The notes under the pieces: generated by a model | Databases searched by the model: none | Told to the model about the DNA's origin: nothing | Seen by the model: the letters and a program-made list of their open reading frames with translations, nothing else | Source: Palsa-739 sp035532535 | GTDB lineage: Bacteria; Actinomycetota; Thermoleophilia; Gaiellales; Gaiellaceae | DNA: 34,609 nucleotides | NCBI GenBank assembly: GCA_035532535.1 | Contig: DATKQT010000033.1 | Location: 1 to 34,609 of the forward strand | Direction of reading: 5' to 3' | Made by a program: the position numbers and the translations under genes | Shown: one piece after another, positions 23,401 through 31,230 of the stretch | Position numbering within the stretch: the first letter of the stretch is position 1 | Layout: the number at the start of each line of letters is the position of its first letter

Positions 23401-23954
23401 ACAACCCCATCATCTGGTACCTCATGCGCGGGAGCGGCGTCGTGACGCTGATCCTGTTCACCATCGTCGTCGTCCTCGGCATCGCGACGACGCGCCGGTT
23501 TGGCACCGCCCGCCTGCCGCGCTTCGTGACGCTGGGTGTGCATCGCAGCGTGTCGCTGCTCGCGGTCGTGTTCCTTGGCATCCACATCGCGACGGCGCTC
23601 GCCGACTCGTACGCGAAGGTCAGCCTCGCGCAGGCGCTCCTCCCACTGCCGAGCGCGAAGTACGGCCTCTGGCTGGGCATGGGCGCGCTCTCGTTCGATC
23701 TGCTCGCGGCGGTGATCGTCACAAGCCTTCTCCGCCATCGGATGAGCCAGCGCGTGTGGAAGGGCGTGCACTGGCTCGCCTACGCGTCGTGGCCGCTCGC
23801 CCTCGCACACAGCGTCGGCATCGGCACCGACAAGGCCGCCGGCTGGTTCCTCGACACGGGCGTCGCCTGCGCCGGCCTCATAGCGGCCACGCTCGCCTGG
23901 CGCCTGCTGGCGCTCCGCAACCCGTATCCGAAGTACCTCGGGGCTGCGTCATGA
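23388..23954 (+). CDS. Ferric-reductase-like haem membrane protein
   Basis: The product has 188 residues and five hydrophobic helices (about 17-35, 48-70, 93-113, 128-145, 156-173). Two helices carry spaced histidine pairs, His52/His66 and His128/His141, the bis-haem b pattern of ferric-reductase-like transmembrane (YedZ/MsrQ/Nox-type) proteins. It probably passes electrons across the membrane. It has no flavin or NADPH domain of its own. The downstream NuoF-like flavoprotein and ferredoxin could deliver electrons from NADH, and the ApbE-modified acceptor may lie on the other side. GTG 23388 overlaps the apbE end by 13 nt, and its TGA overlaps the next ATG. Confidence 0.82.
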   Translation: MRSLNNPIIWYLMRGSGVVTLILFTIVVVLGIATTRRFGTARLPRFVTLGVHRSVSLLAVVFLGIHIATALADSYAKVSLAQALLPLPSAKYGLWLGMGALSFDLLAAVIVTSLLRHRMSQRVWKGVHWLAYASWPLALAHSVGIGTDKAAGWFLDTGVACAGLIAATLAWRLLALRNPYPKYLGAAS

Positions 23955-25135
23955 GCGTCGCCGTCGCTGCTGAGCGGCGAGCAGACGCGTCTGCGCGCCT
24001 CCTTGCCCCGATCGACACGCCGTTGCCGCGGCGACGCCGTGCCGACCTGCTGGCCGAGATCGAGGCGAGCGGGCTCACGGGTCGCGGCGGAGCTGCGTTC
24101 CCGACGTCGGTCAAGCTCGCGGCCGCGGCGCGCACCCGCAATGCGGTCGTCGTCGCGAACGGAACAGAGGGGGAGCCGGCGAGCTGGAAGGACAAGGTCC
24201 TCCTGGCCGAGAACCCCCACCTCGTCGTTGACGGCGCGATGGTCGCCGCCCGAATCGTGGGCGCCCGCCGGCTCCTCTTCGCGGTCGGCCGCGAGAACCG
24301 CACGGTTCGGAAACGTCTCGAACGCGCGCTCGCTCAACGGAGTGACGGCTTCGAGTGGTTCCTGGAGACGGTGCCCGATCGCTTCGTCGCCGGCGAAGAG
24401 TCTGCGCTCGTCAACCACCTGAACGGCGGCCCGGCGAAGCCGACGATGCAGAAGCCGTACCAGAGAGGCGTGCTCGTCCAGAACGTCGAGACGCTCGCGA
24501 ACCTCGGCCTCATCGCGCGGTACGGGGCCGACTGGTTCCGCGAGCGCGGGACGGCTGACGAGCCGGGCACTGTCCTCGTCACCGTTCTCGGCGCCGTGCG
24601 GAGCCCCGGCGTCGCGGAGGTTGAGCTCGGTACGCCCATGCGAGACGTCCTGCAACGGTTCGGCGGGCTCAGCGCCCTTCCGCAGGCAGTTCTCGTCGGG
24701 GGCTACTTCGGCACGTGGGTGCGTGGGCACGACGCGCTCGAGCTCCCGCTCGCCGACGCCGCGCTGAAGCCGCTCGGCGCTGCGCTCGGTGCTCGATCGA
24801 TCGTGGTGCTGCCGCAAGACGCTTGCGGGCTTGCCGAGTCGGCGCGAGTCGCGCGCTACCTCGCGGAGGAGAGCGCGGGCCAGTGCGGGCCGTGCCTCTT
24901 CGGTCTCGCCGCGATGGCCGATGCGCTCGAGACGCTCGACGTCGACCGGCTCCGCCGGCTGGCGCCGCAGGTCTCCGGTCGCGGCGCGTGTGCACATCCG
25001 AACGGAGCGACCCGCTTTGTCGCGAGCGCCGTGGACGTCTTCGCGGACGAGATCGCACGCCACCGTGCCGGCCGTTGCACCGGTTCGGCACGTTCCCAGG
25101 TGCTCCCGCTGGGAGCGTCCCGCGAATGGAGATGA
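23951..25135 (+). CDS. NuoF-like NADH:acceptor flavoprotein
   Basis: The product has 394 residues. It matches the complex I 51-kDa (NuoF) fold: GRGGAAFPTSVK (NADH/FMN loop, about 47-58), NGTEGEPASWKDK in place of the usual NADEGEPGTFKDR, FVAGEESALVNHLNGG, LVQNVETLANL, an SLBB-type middle domain and a C-terminal cluster region. The cluster motif reads SAGQCGPC, so the first of the three clustered Cys is Ala. With the later Cys in GRGACAHP only three ligands remain. No nuoE or nuoG is present. It probably oxidises NAD(P)H and feeds the adjoining ferredoxin and haem protein. ATG 23951 overlaps the upstream stop (ATGA). Confidence 0.83.
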   Translation: MSVAVAAERRADASARLLAPIDTPLPRRRRADLLAEIEASGLTGRGGAAFPTSVKLAAAARTRNAVVVANGTEGEPASWKDKVLLAENPHLVVDGAMVAARIVGARRLLFAVGRENRTVRKRLERALAQRSDGFEWFLETVPDRFVAGEESALVNHLNGGPAKPTMQKPYQRGVLVQNVETLANLGLIARYGADWFRERGTADEPGTVLVTVLGAVRSPGVAEVELGTPMRDVLQRFGGLSALPQAVLVGGYFGTWVRGHDALELPLADAALKPLGAALGARSIVVLPQDACGLAESARVARYLAEESAGQCGPCLFGLAAMADALETLDVDRLRRLAPQVSGRGACAHPNGATRFVASAVDVFADEIARHRAGRCTGSARSQVLPLGASREWR

Positions 25136-25137
25136 GG

Positions 25138-25338
25138 ATGAAACTCCGCGTGAATCCGATCCTCTGCGACGGCTACGGCCATTGCGCGGAGCTCCTGCCC
25201 GAGCTCGTCGAGCTCGACGAGTGGGGCTACCCGATCATGCCGCGCGAGCCTGTCAGACGCAGCCTCGCGCCTGCCGCGCGGCACGCCGTGAAGATGTGCC
25301 CGCGCCTTGCGCTGTCGCTCGAAAAGAGCGAGCGATGA
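25138..25338 (+). CDS. Small single-cluster ferredoxin, [3Fe-4S] type
   Basis: The product has 66 residues. The pattern is C-D-G-Y-G-H-C near the N-terminus and CPR near the C-terminus. The middle Cys of a [4Fe-4S] ferredoxin is replaced by Gly, which is typical of actinobacterial [3Fe-4S] ferredoxins that serve cytochromes P450 and oxidoreductases. Three in-frame ATGs (25126, 25132, 25138) are possible. 25138 is chosen because GGAG at 25128-25131 sits 6 nt upstream; 25132 would overlap the NuoF-like stop as ATGA. It likely shuttles electrons from the NuoF-like protein to the haem membrane protein. Confidence 0.83.
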   Translation: MKLRVNPILCDGYGHCAELLPELVELDEWGYPIMPREPVRRSLAPAARHAVKMCPRLALSLEKSER

Positions 25339-25622
25339 CCCCCAAGAGCCGCGACCGGAACATGATTCGCGTTCGCCGAATCACCGGCGCCGTTGCCGGC
25401 ACCGCGCTGGCCGCATGCGGGCTCTTCGCCGGACTTGCCGCCAGCGCGACGCAGACGGCCTACTCGACGACGACTGCGATCACGACCAAGAAGCTCGCGC
25501 AGGCGACAACGCCTGCAGCGACGACGACGGTCACGCCGGCGACGGTGTCCCCGGTAACCGTGGCACCGGTAACCGTCACACCGGCACAGTCAGCGCCCGT
25601 CGCCTCCTCGGGAGGTTCGTAG
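25335..25622 (+). CDS. Thr/Pro-rich exported or membrane-anchored small protein
   Basis: The product has 95 residues. A basic N-terminus (KSRDRNMIRVRR) and one hydrophobic segment (about 17-41) form a signal peptide or anchor. The remainder is low complexity: many Thr, Ala and Val, with short repeats such as TPATVSPVTVAPVTVTP. No Cys-containing lipobox context or FMN attachment motif is evident. ATG 25335 overlaps the ferredoxin stop (ATGA), making it the last gene of the redox cassette. It could be a wall-spanning tether or spacer. No homologous family is recognised. Confidence 0.7.
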   Translation: MTPKSRDRNMIRVRRITGAVAGTALAACGLFAGLAASATQTAYSTTTAITTKKLAQATTPAATTTVTPATVSPVTVAPVTVTPAQSAPVASSGGS

Positions 25623-25625
25623 ACT
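25620..25625 (+). promoter_or_regulatory. Putative leaderless promoter (-10) of hutI
   Basis: TAGACT (TANNNT) contains the stop codon of the Thr-rich gene and ends exactly 6 nt before the hutI GTG. This is the same geometry as before ftcD and hutH. No Shine-Dalgarno sequence precedes the start. Confidence 0.5.
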
Positions 25626-25631
25626 CAGCGC

Positions 25632-26837
25632 GTGCGCCTCCTCATTCGCGATCTCGCCCAAGTGGCGACACCGGCGGGCCGCGAAGCGCCGCTGCGCGGA
25701 GCACGCCTCGGCGAGGTGGACGTGCTCGAGGACGCGTACGTCCTCTGTGACGGCGGCACGATCGAGGCGGTCGGCCGCATGCGCGACCTCCCGGCGCTCG
25801 ACGGCGACGTCGACGAGGTCTACGGCGATGGGTGTTGCGCTGTCCCGGGCCTCGTCGACTGTCACACGCACGCGGCGTTCGGCGGAGACCGTGTGGAGGA
25901 GTTCTCGCTGCGCGCGGCCGGGGCGACGTACGAGGAGCTGCACGCGCGCGGCGGCGGCATTCTCTCCACCGTTCGGGCAACGCGCGAGGCGGGGGAGGAC
26001 GCTCTGCGCGACGCGGTTCTGCTCCACCGGGATTGGATGCGGCGGCACGGCACGACGACGTTCGAGGCGAAGTCCGGGTACGGCCTCGACCGCGACACCG
26101 AGCTCGCGTCGCTGCGCGCGATCCGGTCCGCCGGCGGAATCCCGACGTGGCTCGGCGCGCACGCGGTGCCGCCGGAGTTCGACGACGCGGATGCGTATCT
26201 CGACTTCGCGCTGGCCGAGGTGCTTCCCGAGGCAGCGAAGATCGCCGAGGCGGCCGACGTCTTCCTCGAGCGCGGTGCATTCGAAGCGGCGCAGGCGCGG
26301 CGCTATCTCGAAGCGTGCCGCGACGCCGGTCTCGCGCTCCGGCTGCACGGCGATCAGTTCACCGAGCAGGGAGCGATTCCGCTCGCGATCCAGCTCGGCG
26401 CGCGTTCGGTCGATCATCTCGAAGCGACCGGCGACGAGGGCATTCGTTCGCTTGCCGTGAGCGACGTGACAGCCGTCGTCCTTCCGGCGAGCGCGCTCTT
26501 CCTCGGGCGGCCGATGCCGCCGGCGCGCGCGCTCGTCGATGCCGGTGCCGCGGTCGCGCTCGCGACCGACTTCAATCCGGGCAGCGCGTTCTGCGAGAGC
26601 CTGCCGCTCTGCTGCTCACTCGCTGTCACACAGTTGAAGCTCTCGCCGGCGGAGGCGCTGTCCGCATGCACCGTGAACGCGGCGCACGTGCTCGGCCGCG
26701 CCGACCGGATCGGCCGGATCGCGCCGGGCTTCCGTGCGGACCTCGTCCTCCTCGACGCGCCCGACTGGCGCTACCTCGCTTACCACCTCGGCGGCGAGGT
26801 GGTCGCGAGGGTCGTCGTCGGCGGCGAGCTACCCTAG
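25632..26837 (+). CDS. hutI: Imidazolonepropionase
   Basis: The product has 401 residues, an amidohydrolase-superfamily enzyme that opens imidazolone-propionate to N-formimino-glutamate. The metal-binding CHTHAAFGGDR (His78, His80) follows PGLVDCHTH. Other landmarks are ARGGGILSTVRATREA, KSGYGLDRDTELA, the strand-5 region LGAHAVPPEF, LRLHGDQF, VDHLEAT and ATDFNPGS with the catalytic Asp. It is separated from hutU by the redox cassette but in the same orientation, and it has its own candidate promoter. With ftcD it finishes the pathway to glutamate. Confidence 0.95.
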   Translation: MRLLIRDLAQVATPAGREAPLRGARLGEVDVLEDAYVLCDGGTIEAVGRMRDLPALDGDVDEVYGDGCCAVPGLVDCHTHAAFGGDRVEEFSLRAAGATYEELHARGGGILSTVRATREAGEDALRDAVLLHRDWMRRHGTTTFEAKSGYGLDRDTELASLRAIRSAGGIPTWLGAHAVPPEFDDADAYLDFALAEVLPEAAKIAEAADVFLERGAFEAAQARRYLEACRDAGLALRLHGDQFTEQGAIPLAIQLGARSVDHLEATGDEGIRSLAVSDVTAVVLPASALFLGRPMPPARALVDAGAAVALATDFNPGSAFCESLPLCCSLAVTQLKLSPAEALSACTVNAAHVLGRADRIGRIAPGFRADLVLLDAPDWRYLAYHLGGEVVARVVVGGELP

Positions 26838-26840
26838 GTT
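26830..26840 (+). promoter_or_regulatory. Possible -10 before the 26845 membrane gene
   Basis: Two overlapping TANNNT hexamers are present: TACCCT (26830-26835), 9 nt before the ATG, and TAGGTT (26835-26840), which includes the hutI stop codon, 4 nt before it. Either could start a leaderless or nearly leaderless transcript. Confidence 0.35.
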
Positions 26841-26844
26841 CTCC

Positions 26845-27246
26845 ATGCCGACGAGGAAGCAGAAGCGCCGCGAGGCGAAGGCCAAGCGGCACGACTACGA
26901 GTTCGTCTACCTCGACGACGACGGGAACGAGGTCCACCCGCCGGAGGAGACTCCGGCCGAGACGCGTCGCAACGGCGCGAAGCCCGCGGCGAAGAAGAGT
27001 GCGCCTCCGGCGCGGGGACGCCGGACGCCTCAGCCCCCGTCGTGGGGGCGGGCAGGCCGGCGTGCGCTCATCCTCGGCGCTGTCGTCTTCGTCCTCTTCG
27101 GAATGCTGAACAAGACCCACAACTACACGGGCGCTGCGGTGGCGGCGGTGCTCTACACCGCGCTCTTCATCCCCTTCACGTATCTGCTCGACCGGTTCGC
27201 CTACCGTCGCTGGCAGGCGCGCGAGCAGGCTCCTACGAAGCGCTGA
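26845..27246 (+). CDS. Small basic membrane protein with N-terminal Lys/Arg-rich tail
   Basis: The product has 133 residues. The first 70 are highly charged (MPTRKQKRREAKAKRHDYEF, then acidic and Pro-rich). They are followed by a basic segment and two membrane helices (about 77-92 and 98-118), with a short basic C-terminus. ATG 26845 is chosen because the frame upstream overlaps hutI. No domain is recognised. The architecture, a long cytoplasmic tail plus a helical hairpin, is common among conserved unknown proteins of actinobacteria. It converges on the cupin gene with a 14-bp overlap. Confidence 0.75.
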   Translation: MPTRKQKRREAKAKRHDYEFVYLDDDGNEVHPPEETPAETRRNGAKPAAKKSAPPARGRRTPQPPSWGRAGRRALILGAVVFVLFGMLNKTHNYTGAAVAAVLYTALFIPFTYLLDRFAYRRWQAREQAPTKR

Positions 27247-27592
27247 CGCCAGCCTCGTCGCGGTCGCCGCGGTAGTGGCCGACGCCCGGCCACGGGGACA
27301 GCACGAGCAGAAGCCGCGCGCCGCCGGCGCTCGTCACCGAGCGCCGCTCGTCGGGGTCGAACCGGAAGAGGTCGCCCGAGTGCGCCTCCACCGACTCGTC
27401 GCCGGCGTCGATCCTCGCTTCGCCGTCGACGACGAGGATGAGGGCGGCCTCCTTCACCTGATGCTCGCCGAGCTCCTGTCCGGGCGTCAGGGCGATGAAC
27501 ACGACGCGTCCCTCGCCGTCGCGCGAGTGGAGCACCGTCGGCGAGCGTGAGCCGTCCGGCGCAGGGATCTCGTGCAGGTTCCAGTGCCGCAT
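27233..27592 (-). CDS. Cupin-domain protein
   Basis: The product has 119 residues and a single beta-barrel cupin: motif 1 resembles GQELGEHQVKEAALILVVDGE, here GQELGEHQVKE with Glu-His metal candidates, and motif 2 is SGDLFRFDPDERRSV. Such small cupins bind metals and act as enzymes or sensors; the substrate is unknown. The start is ATG 27592. The gene is divergent from the MBL hydrolase with only 42 nt between start codons, so they may share control. The 3' end overlaps the converging membrane gene. Confidence 0.8.
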   Translation of the reverse strand: MRHWNLHEIPAPDGSRSPTVLHSRDGEGRVVFIALTPGQELGEHQVKEAALILVVDGEARIDAGDESVEAHSGDLFRFDPDERRSVTSAGGARLLLVLSPWPGVGHYRGDRDEAGVSAS

Positions 27593-27622
27593 AAGACGAG
27601 CCTGCCCGGAGACGTGCCTCGT

Positions 27623-27628
27623 TACACT
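27623..27628 (+). promoter_or_regulatory. Putative leaderless promoter (-10) of the MBL hydrolase
   Basis: TACACT, the same hexamer that precedes both tRNA genes, ends 6 nt before ATG 27635. There is no ribosome-binding sequence. Transcription would start at the ATG. Confidence 0.55.
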
Positions 27629-27634
27629 CGCTCG

Positions 27635-28270
27635 ATGCCACCCGTCGTGGATACATATGGGCTTGGACCGCTGCAGACGAACTGTTACGTCGTGCGGGCG
27701 AAGCGCGGAGCGGCGGAGGCAGTCGTCGTCGATCCCGGCGGCGACGCCGCGCAGCTGCGCCTCGAGCTGGCCGGCATGGGGGCTTCCTGCGCGGCCATCC
27801 TGATCACGCACGGGCACTTCGACCACGTCGGCGGGGTCGCCGATCTCGCCGAGGGAACCGGCGCTCCGGTGTACATGCCCGAGGGCGAGCGCGACCGGCT
27901 GGAGCGCTTCCCTGAGTTCGCGCCCGCAGGCGCGCCGGGACGCGCCTATCCGGTCGACCATCCGCTCCACGGCGGCGAGACGCTCGAGCTCGCCGGCATC
28001 ACGTTCGAGTGCGTCGCGATCCCCGGCCACTCATCCGCGCACGTCGCGTTCTACGCCGACGGCTGTCTCTTCAGCGGCGACCTGCTCTTCGCCGGATCCG
28101 TCGGCCGCGTCGATCTCCCGGGGGCCGACTGGGACACGCTGCTCGCGTCGGTACGCACGCTCACCGAGCGGTATTCCGAGGACACGATCGTGTATCCCGG
28201 CCACGGGCCGCGGACGACGCTCGGCGCCGAGCTCGCGCGCAATCCGTTCCTCGCGGAGCTGCGCGCGTGA
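27635..28270 (+). CDS. MBL-fold metal hydrolase (glyoxalase II-like)
   Basis: The product has 211 residues. The metallo-beta-lactamase motif THGHFDHVGG (about 58-67) is complete. Further ligands lie in IPGHSSAH, FSGDLLFAGSVGRVDLPG, here SGDLLFAGSVGR, and YPGHGPRTTLGAE. The arrangement is that of the short hydroxyacylglutathione-hydrolase-like group, often placed next to aminoacyl-tRNA synthetase genes. It probably hydrolyses a thioester of a low-molecular-weight thiol or a related ester. ATG 27635 is supported by the adjacent -10 at leaderless spacing. Its TGA overlaps the hisS GTG. Confidence 0.88.
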   Translation: MPPVVDTYGLGPLQTNCYVVRAKRGAAEAVVVDPGGDAAQLRLELAGMGASCAAILITHGHFDHVGGVADLAEGTGAPVYMPEGERDRLERFPEFAPAGAPGRAYPVDHPLHGGETLELAGITFECVAIPGHSSAHVAFYADGCLFSGDLLFAGSVGRVDLPGADWDTLLASVRTLTERYSEDTIVYPGHGPRTTLGAELARNPFLAELRA

Positions 28271-29493
28271 CGCGCATCGAGGCGCCGAAGGGAACGCACG
28301 ACATCCTCCCGTCCGACCAGCCGCTCTGGGAGAAGGTGACGGGGGAGATGGAGCGCATGTGCGCGCTCTACGGCTACCGCCGCATCCAGACGCCGGCATT
28401 CGAGGACACCGAGCTCTTCCAGCGCACCTCGGGCGCGGGCTCCGACATCGTCCAGAAGGAGATGTACACGTTCGCGGACCGCGGCGACCGCTCGCTGACG
28501 TTGCGCCCCGAGGGCACGGCGCCGATCTGTCGCGCGTACATCGAGCACGGCATGCACCGCGAGCCGCAGCCGGTGAAGCTCTACACGATCGCCACCATGT
28601 ACAGGTACGCGGCGCCGCAGCGCGGCCGCTTCCGCGAGCACACGCAGCTCTCGCTCGAGTGCATCGGGTCTGCGGAGCCGTCCGTCGACGCCGAGGTGAT
28701 CCAGTACTACGACGCGCTGCTGCGCAACCTCGGCATCCGGAAGTTCGAGCTCCAGCTGAACTCGATCGGCGACCGCGCGTGCCGACCGGCGTACATCGAG
28801 CGGTTGAACGAGTGGCTCGACGCGCACTCCGACGTCCTCGACGACGACGCGAAGCAGAAGCGCGCGACGAGCCCGCTGCGGGTGTTCGACGTGAAGAATC
28901 CGAAGGTGCGGGCCGCGCTCGAGGACGCGCCGAAGATCGGCGACTCGCTCTGCGACGAGTGCGCCCAGCACTTCGCGCGCGTGTGCTCGTACCTGGACGA
29001 GTACGGCGTCCCGTACACCATCGTGCCGACGCTCGTGCGCGGCATCGACTACTACACGCGCACGACGTTCGAGTTCCTCGGCCCGGACGAGAGTGCGCAG
29101 GCCTCCACCATCTGCGGCGGCGGGCGCTACGACTATCTCGTCGAGGAGATCGGCGGCCCGCCGACGCCGGGGATCGGCTTCGGCGCCGGTATCGAGCGGC
29201 TCGTGCTGTCGCTCGAGCTGGAGGGAATCACGGCTGCCGAGCCGCTGCTCGACGTGTTCTTCGCGGTAGAGCCGGGTCAATCCGCGTTCAGTGCGGTGTA
29301 CGAGCTGCGCGCAGCCGGCATCGCCGCCGACCTCGATCACGCCGGCCGCTCGCTCAAGGGCCAGGTGACCTACGGGCAGAAGCACGCACGCGCGACAGTC
29401 GTCGTCGGCGCTGGCGGCTGGATCCTGCGGCGGCAGGGCGAGCTGGACGTCGGCGTGGACGGAGTCGACGAATTAAAGGAACTGCTCACGTGA
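28267..29493 (+). CDS. hisS: Histidyl-tRNA synthetase
   Basis: The product has 408 residues, a class II synthetase. The N-terminus PKGTHDILPSDQPLWEKV is typical. Motif 2 is in MYRYAAPQRGRFREHTQ, the histidine-binding loops are LVRGIDYYTRTTFEF and GGGRYDYLVEEIGG, and motif 3 is PGIGFGAGIERL. The C-terminal anticodon-binding domain (about 325-408) is present. The motif-2 loop reads RFREHTQ where RYRQFHQ is usual. GTG 28267 overlaps the MBL gene stop by 4 nt, and its stop overlaps aspS (GTGA). The hisS-aspS pair is conserved across many bacteria. It is unrelated to the his operon in position, though both concern histidine. Confidence 0.96.
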   Translation: MTRIEAPKGTHDILPSDQPLWEKVTGEMERMCALYGYRRIQTPAFEDTELFQRTSGAGSDIVQKEMYTFADRGDRSLTLRPEGTAPICRAYIEHGMHREPQPVKLYTIATMYRYAAPQRGRFREHTQLSLECIGSAEPSVDAEVIQYYDALLRNLGIRKFELQLNSIGDRACRPAYIERLNEWLDAHSDVLDDDAKQKRATSPLRVFDVKNPKVRAALEDAPKIGDSLCDECAQHFARVCSYLDEYGVPYTIVPTLVRGIDYYTRTTFEFLGPDESAQASTICGGGRYDYLVEEIGGPPTPGIGFGAGIERLVLSLELEGITAAEPLLDVFFAVEPGQSAFSAVYELRAAGIAADLDHAGRSLKGQVTYGQKHARATVVVGAGGWILRRQGELDVGVDGVDELKELLT

Positions 29494-31193
29494 GCTGGCG
29501 CGACACGATGTGCGGCGTGCTGCGCGCGGGCGACGCAGGTCGTCGGGTGACGCTCGCCGGCTGGGTCGACGCGCGTCGCGATCACGGCGGTCTCGTGTTC
29601 ATCGACCTGCGCGACCACACTGGCCTCGTCCAGCTGGTGGTACGGCCCGAGAACGACCCGGTCGCGCACGACGTGCGCAACGAGTTCGTCCTCCAGGCAG
29701 AAGGCGAGATCGTCGCGCGTGCGCCCGATGCGGTCAACCCGAACATCCCAACGGGCGAAGTCGAGATCCAGGTCGACACGCTGCGCATCGTCTCGACGTC
29801 GGAGCCGCTCCCCTTCCAGATCGGCGACGAGAGCGTGGACGAGGTGCTCCGGCTTCGGTACCGCTACCTCGACATGCGCGGCGACCGCATGCAGCGCAAC
29901 CTGCGCCTCAACCACGTCATCATCAACGCGATCCGGCGGACAATGGACGACCTCGCTTTCGTCGACGTCTGGACGCCGAGCATGACGAAGGGAACACCGG
30001 AGGGTGCGCGCGACTTCCTCGTGCCCGTCCGGCTTCAGCCCGGCAAGTTCTACGCGCTGGCGCAGTCGCCGCAGCTTTTCAAGCAGCTGTGCATGGTCGG
30101 CGGGCTCGACCGCTACTACCAGATCGCAACGTGCTGGCGCGACGAGGATCTGCGCGCAGACCGGCAGTTCGAGTTCCGCCAGCTCGACCTCGAGATGTCG
30201 TTCGTCGAGCGCGAGGACGTCCTCGACGTGCTCGAGCGGTGCGTCGTCGCGAGCTTCGAGGCGGTCGGCCGAGAAGCACCGGCGCGCCCGTTCCCACGCA
30301 TGTCGTACGCGGAGGCGATCGCGCGGTACGGCACCGACAAGCCCGACCTTCGCTTCGGTCTCGCGATCGAGGACGCGACCGAAGTCACGCGCGGCTCGCA
30401 GTTCGGCGTGTTCGCGAACGCTCCGTGCGTCCGCTACATCGTCGTTCCCCGCATGTTCTCGCGCAGCGAGCATGCGCGGCTCGAAGAGATCGCGAAGGAG
30501 TGGGGGGCGAAGGGACTCGCCCAGCTCGGGCAGATCTCGAAGTTCCTCTCCGAAGCCGAACTGTCGGCATTTGGCGTCCAGGAAGGCTCGACGGCGCTCT
30601 TCGTCGCCGACGAGGAGCCGACCGTGGCGCGCGTCCTCGGCGGGCTGCGGACGCATCTCGGCCGGGAGCTCGAGCTCGCGGAGACCGGGGAGGAGGTCTT
30701 CCACTGGGTGCTCGACTTCCCGCTGTTCGAGCGCGACGAGGACAGCGGCCAGTGGACGTTCCTCCACCATCCGTTCACGGCGCCGATGCCGGGCGACGAG
30801 GCGTTCGAGGCAGATCCGGGCTCCGCGCTCAGCCAGCACTACGACCTCATCTGGAACGGCTGGGAGCTCGGCTCCGGCTCGATCCGGATCCACGACGCCG
30901 CGATGCAGCAGGCCGTCTTCCGCGTGATGGGCATGGGCGAGGAAGAACAGCAGACGAAGTTCGGCTTCCTCCTCGAGGCCTTGAAGCTCGGCGCCCCGCC
31001 GCACGGCGGCTTCGCGATGGGCATCGACCGTTTCGTCGCCCGCATGGCGGGTGAGCCCGACCTCCGCCAGGTGATCGCGTTCCCGAAGGTCGCGAGCGGC
31101 GCCGACCCGCTGACCGGCGGCCCGACGCCGATGCCCGACGCGCTGCTCCGGGAGCTCGGAATCAAGTCAACCGTCGAAACGACCGAAAACTAG
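29490..31193 (+). CDS. aspS: Aspartyl-tRNA synthetase
   Basis: The product has 567 residues, bacterial type. An N-terminal OB-fold anticodon domain (GWVDARRDHGGLVFIDLRDHTG) leads to the class II core: motif 2 CWRDEDLRADRQFEFRQLD and motif 3 GGFAMGIDRFVARMAG. The bacterial GAD insertion lies at about 280-400. It charges tRNA-Asp and, in organisms lacking AsnRS, often tRNA-Asn as well; which form this is cannot be decided by eye. GTG 29490 overlaps the hisS stop. No hairpin terminator follows the TAG, and 37 nt separate it from the coiled-coil gene. Confidence 0.96.
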   Translation: MSWRDTMCGVLRAGDAGRRVTLAGWVDARRDHGGLVFIDLRDHTGLVQLVVRPENDPVAHDVRNEFVLQAEGEIVARAPDAVNPNIPTGEVEIQVDTLRIVSTSEPLPFQIGDESVDEVLRLRYRYLDMRGDRMQRNLRLNHVIINAIRRTMDDLAFVDVWTPSMTKGTPEGARDFLVPVRLQPGKFYALAQSPQLFKQLCMVGGLDRYYQIATCWRDEDLRADRQFEFRQLDLEMSFVEREDVLDVLERCVVASFEAVGREAPARPFPRMSYAEAIARYGTDKPDLRFGLAIEDATEVTRGSQFGVFANAPCVRYIVVPRMFSRSEHARLEEIAKEWGAKGLAQLGQISKFLSEAELSAFGVQEGSTALFVADEEPTVARVLGGLRTHLGRELELAETGEEVFHWVLDFPLFERDEDSGQWTFLHHPFTAPMPGDEAFEADPGSALSQHYDLIWNGWELGSGSIRIHDAAMQQAVFRVMGMGEEEQQTKFGFLLEALKLGAPPHGGFAMGIDRFVARMAGEPDLRQVIAFPKVASGADPLTGGPTPMPDALLRELGIKSTVETTEN

Positions 31194-31230
31194 CTCCCAC
31201 CCGCCGACGAAGAGGTCATACTTGTCCCAC

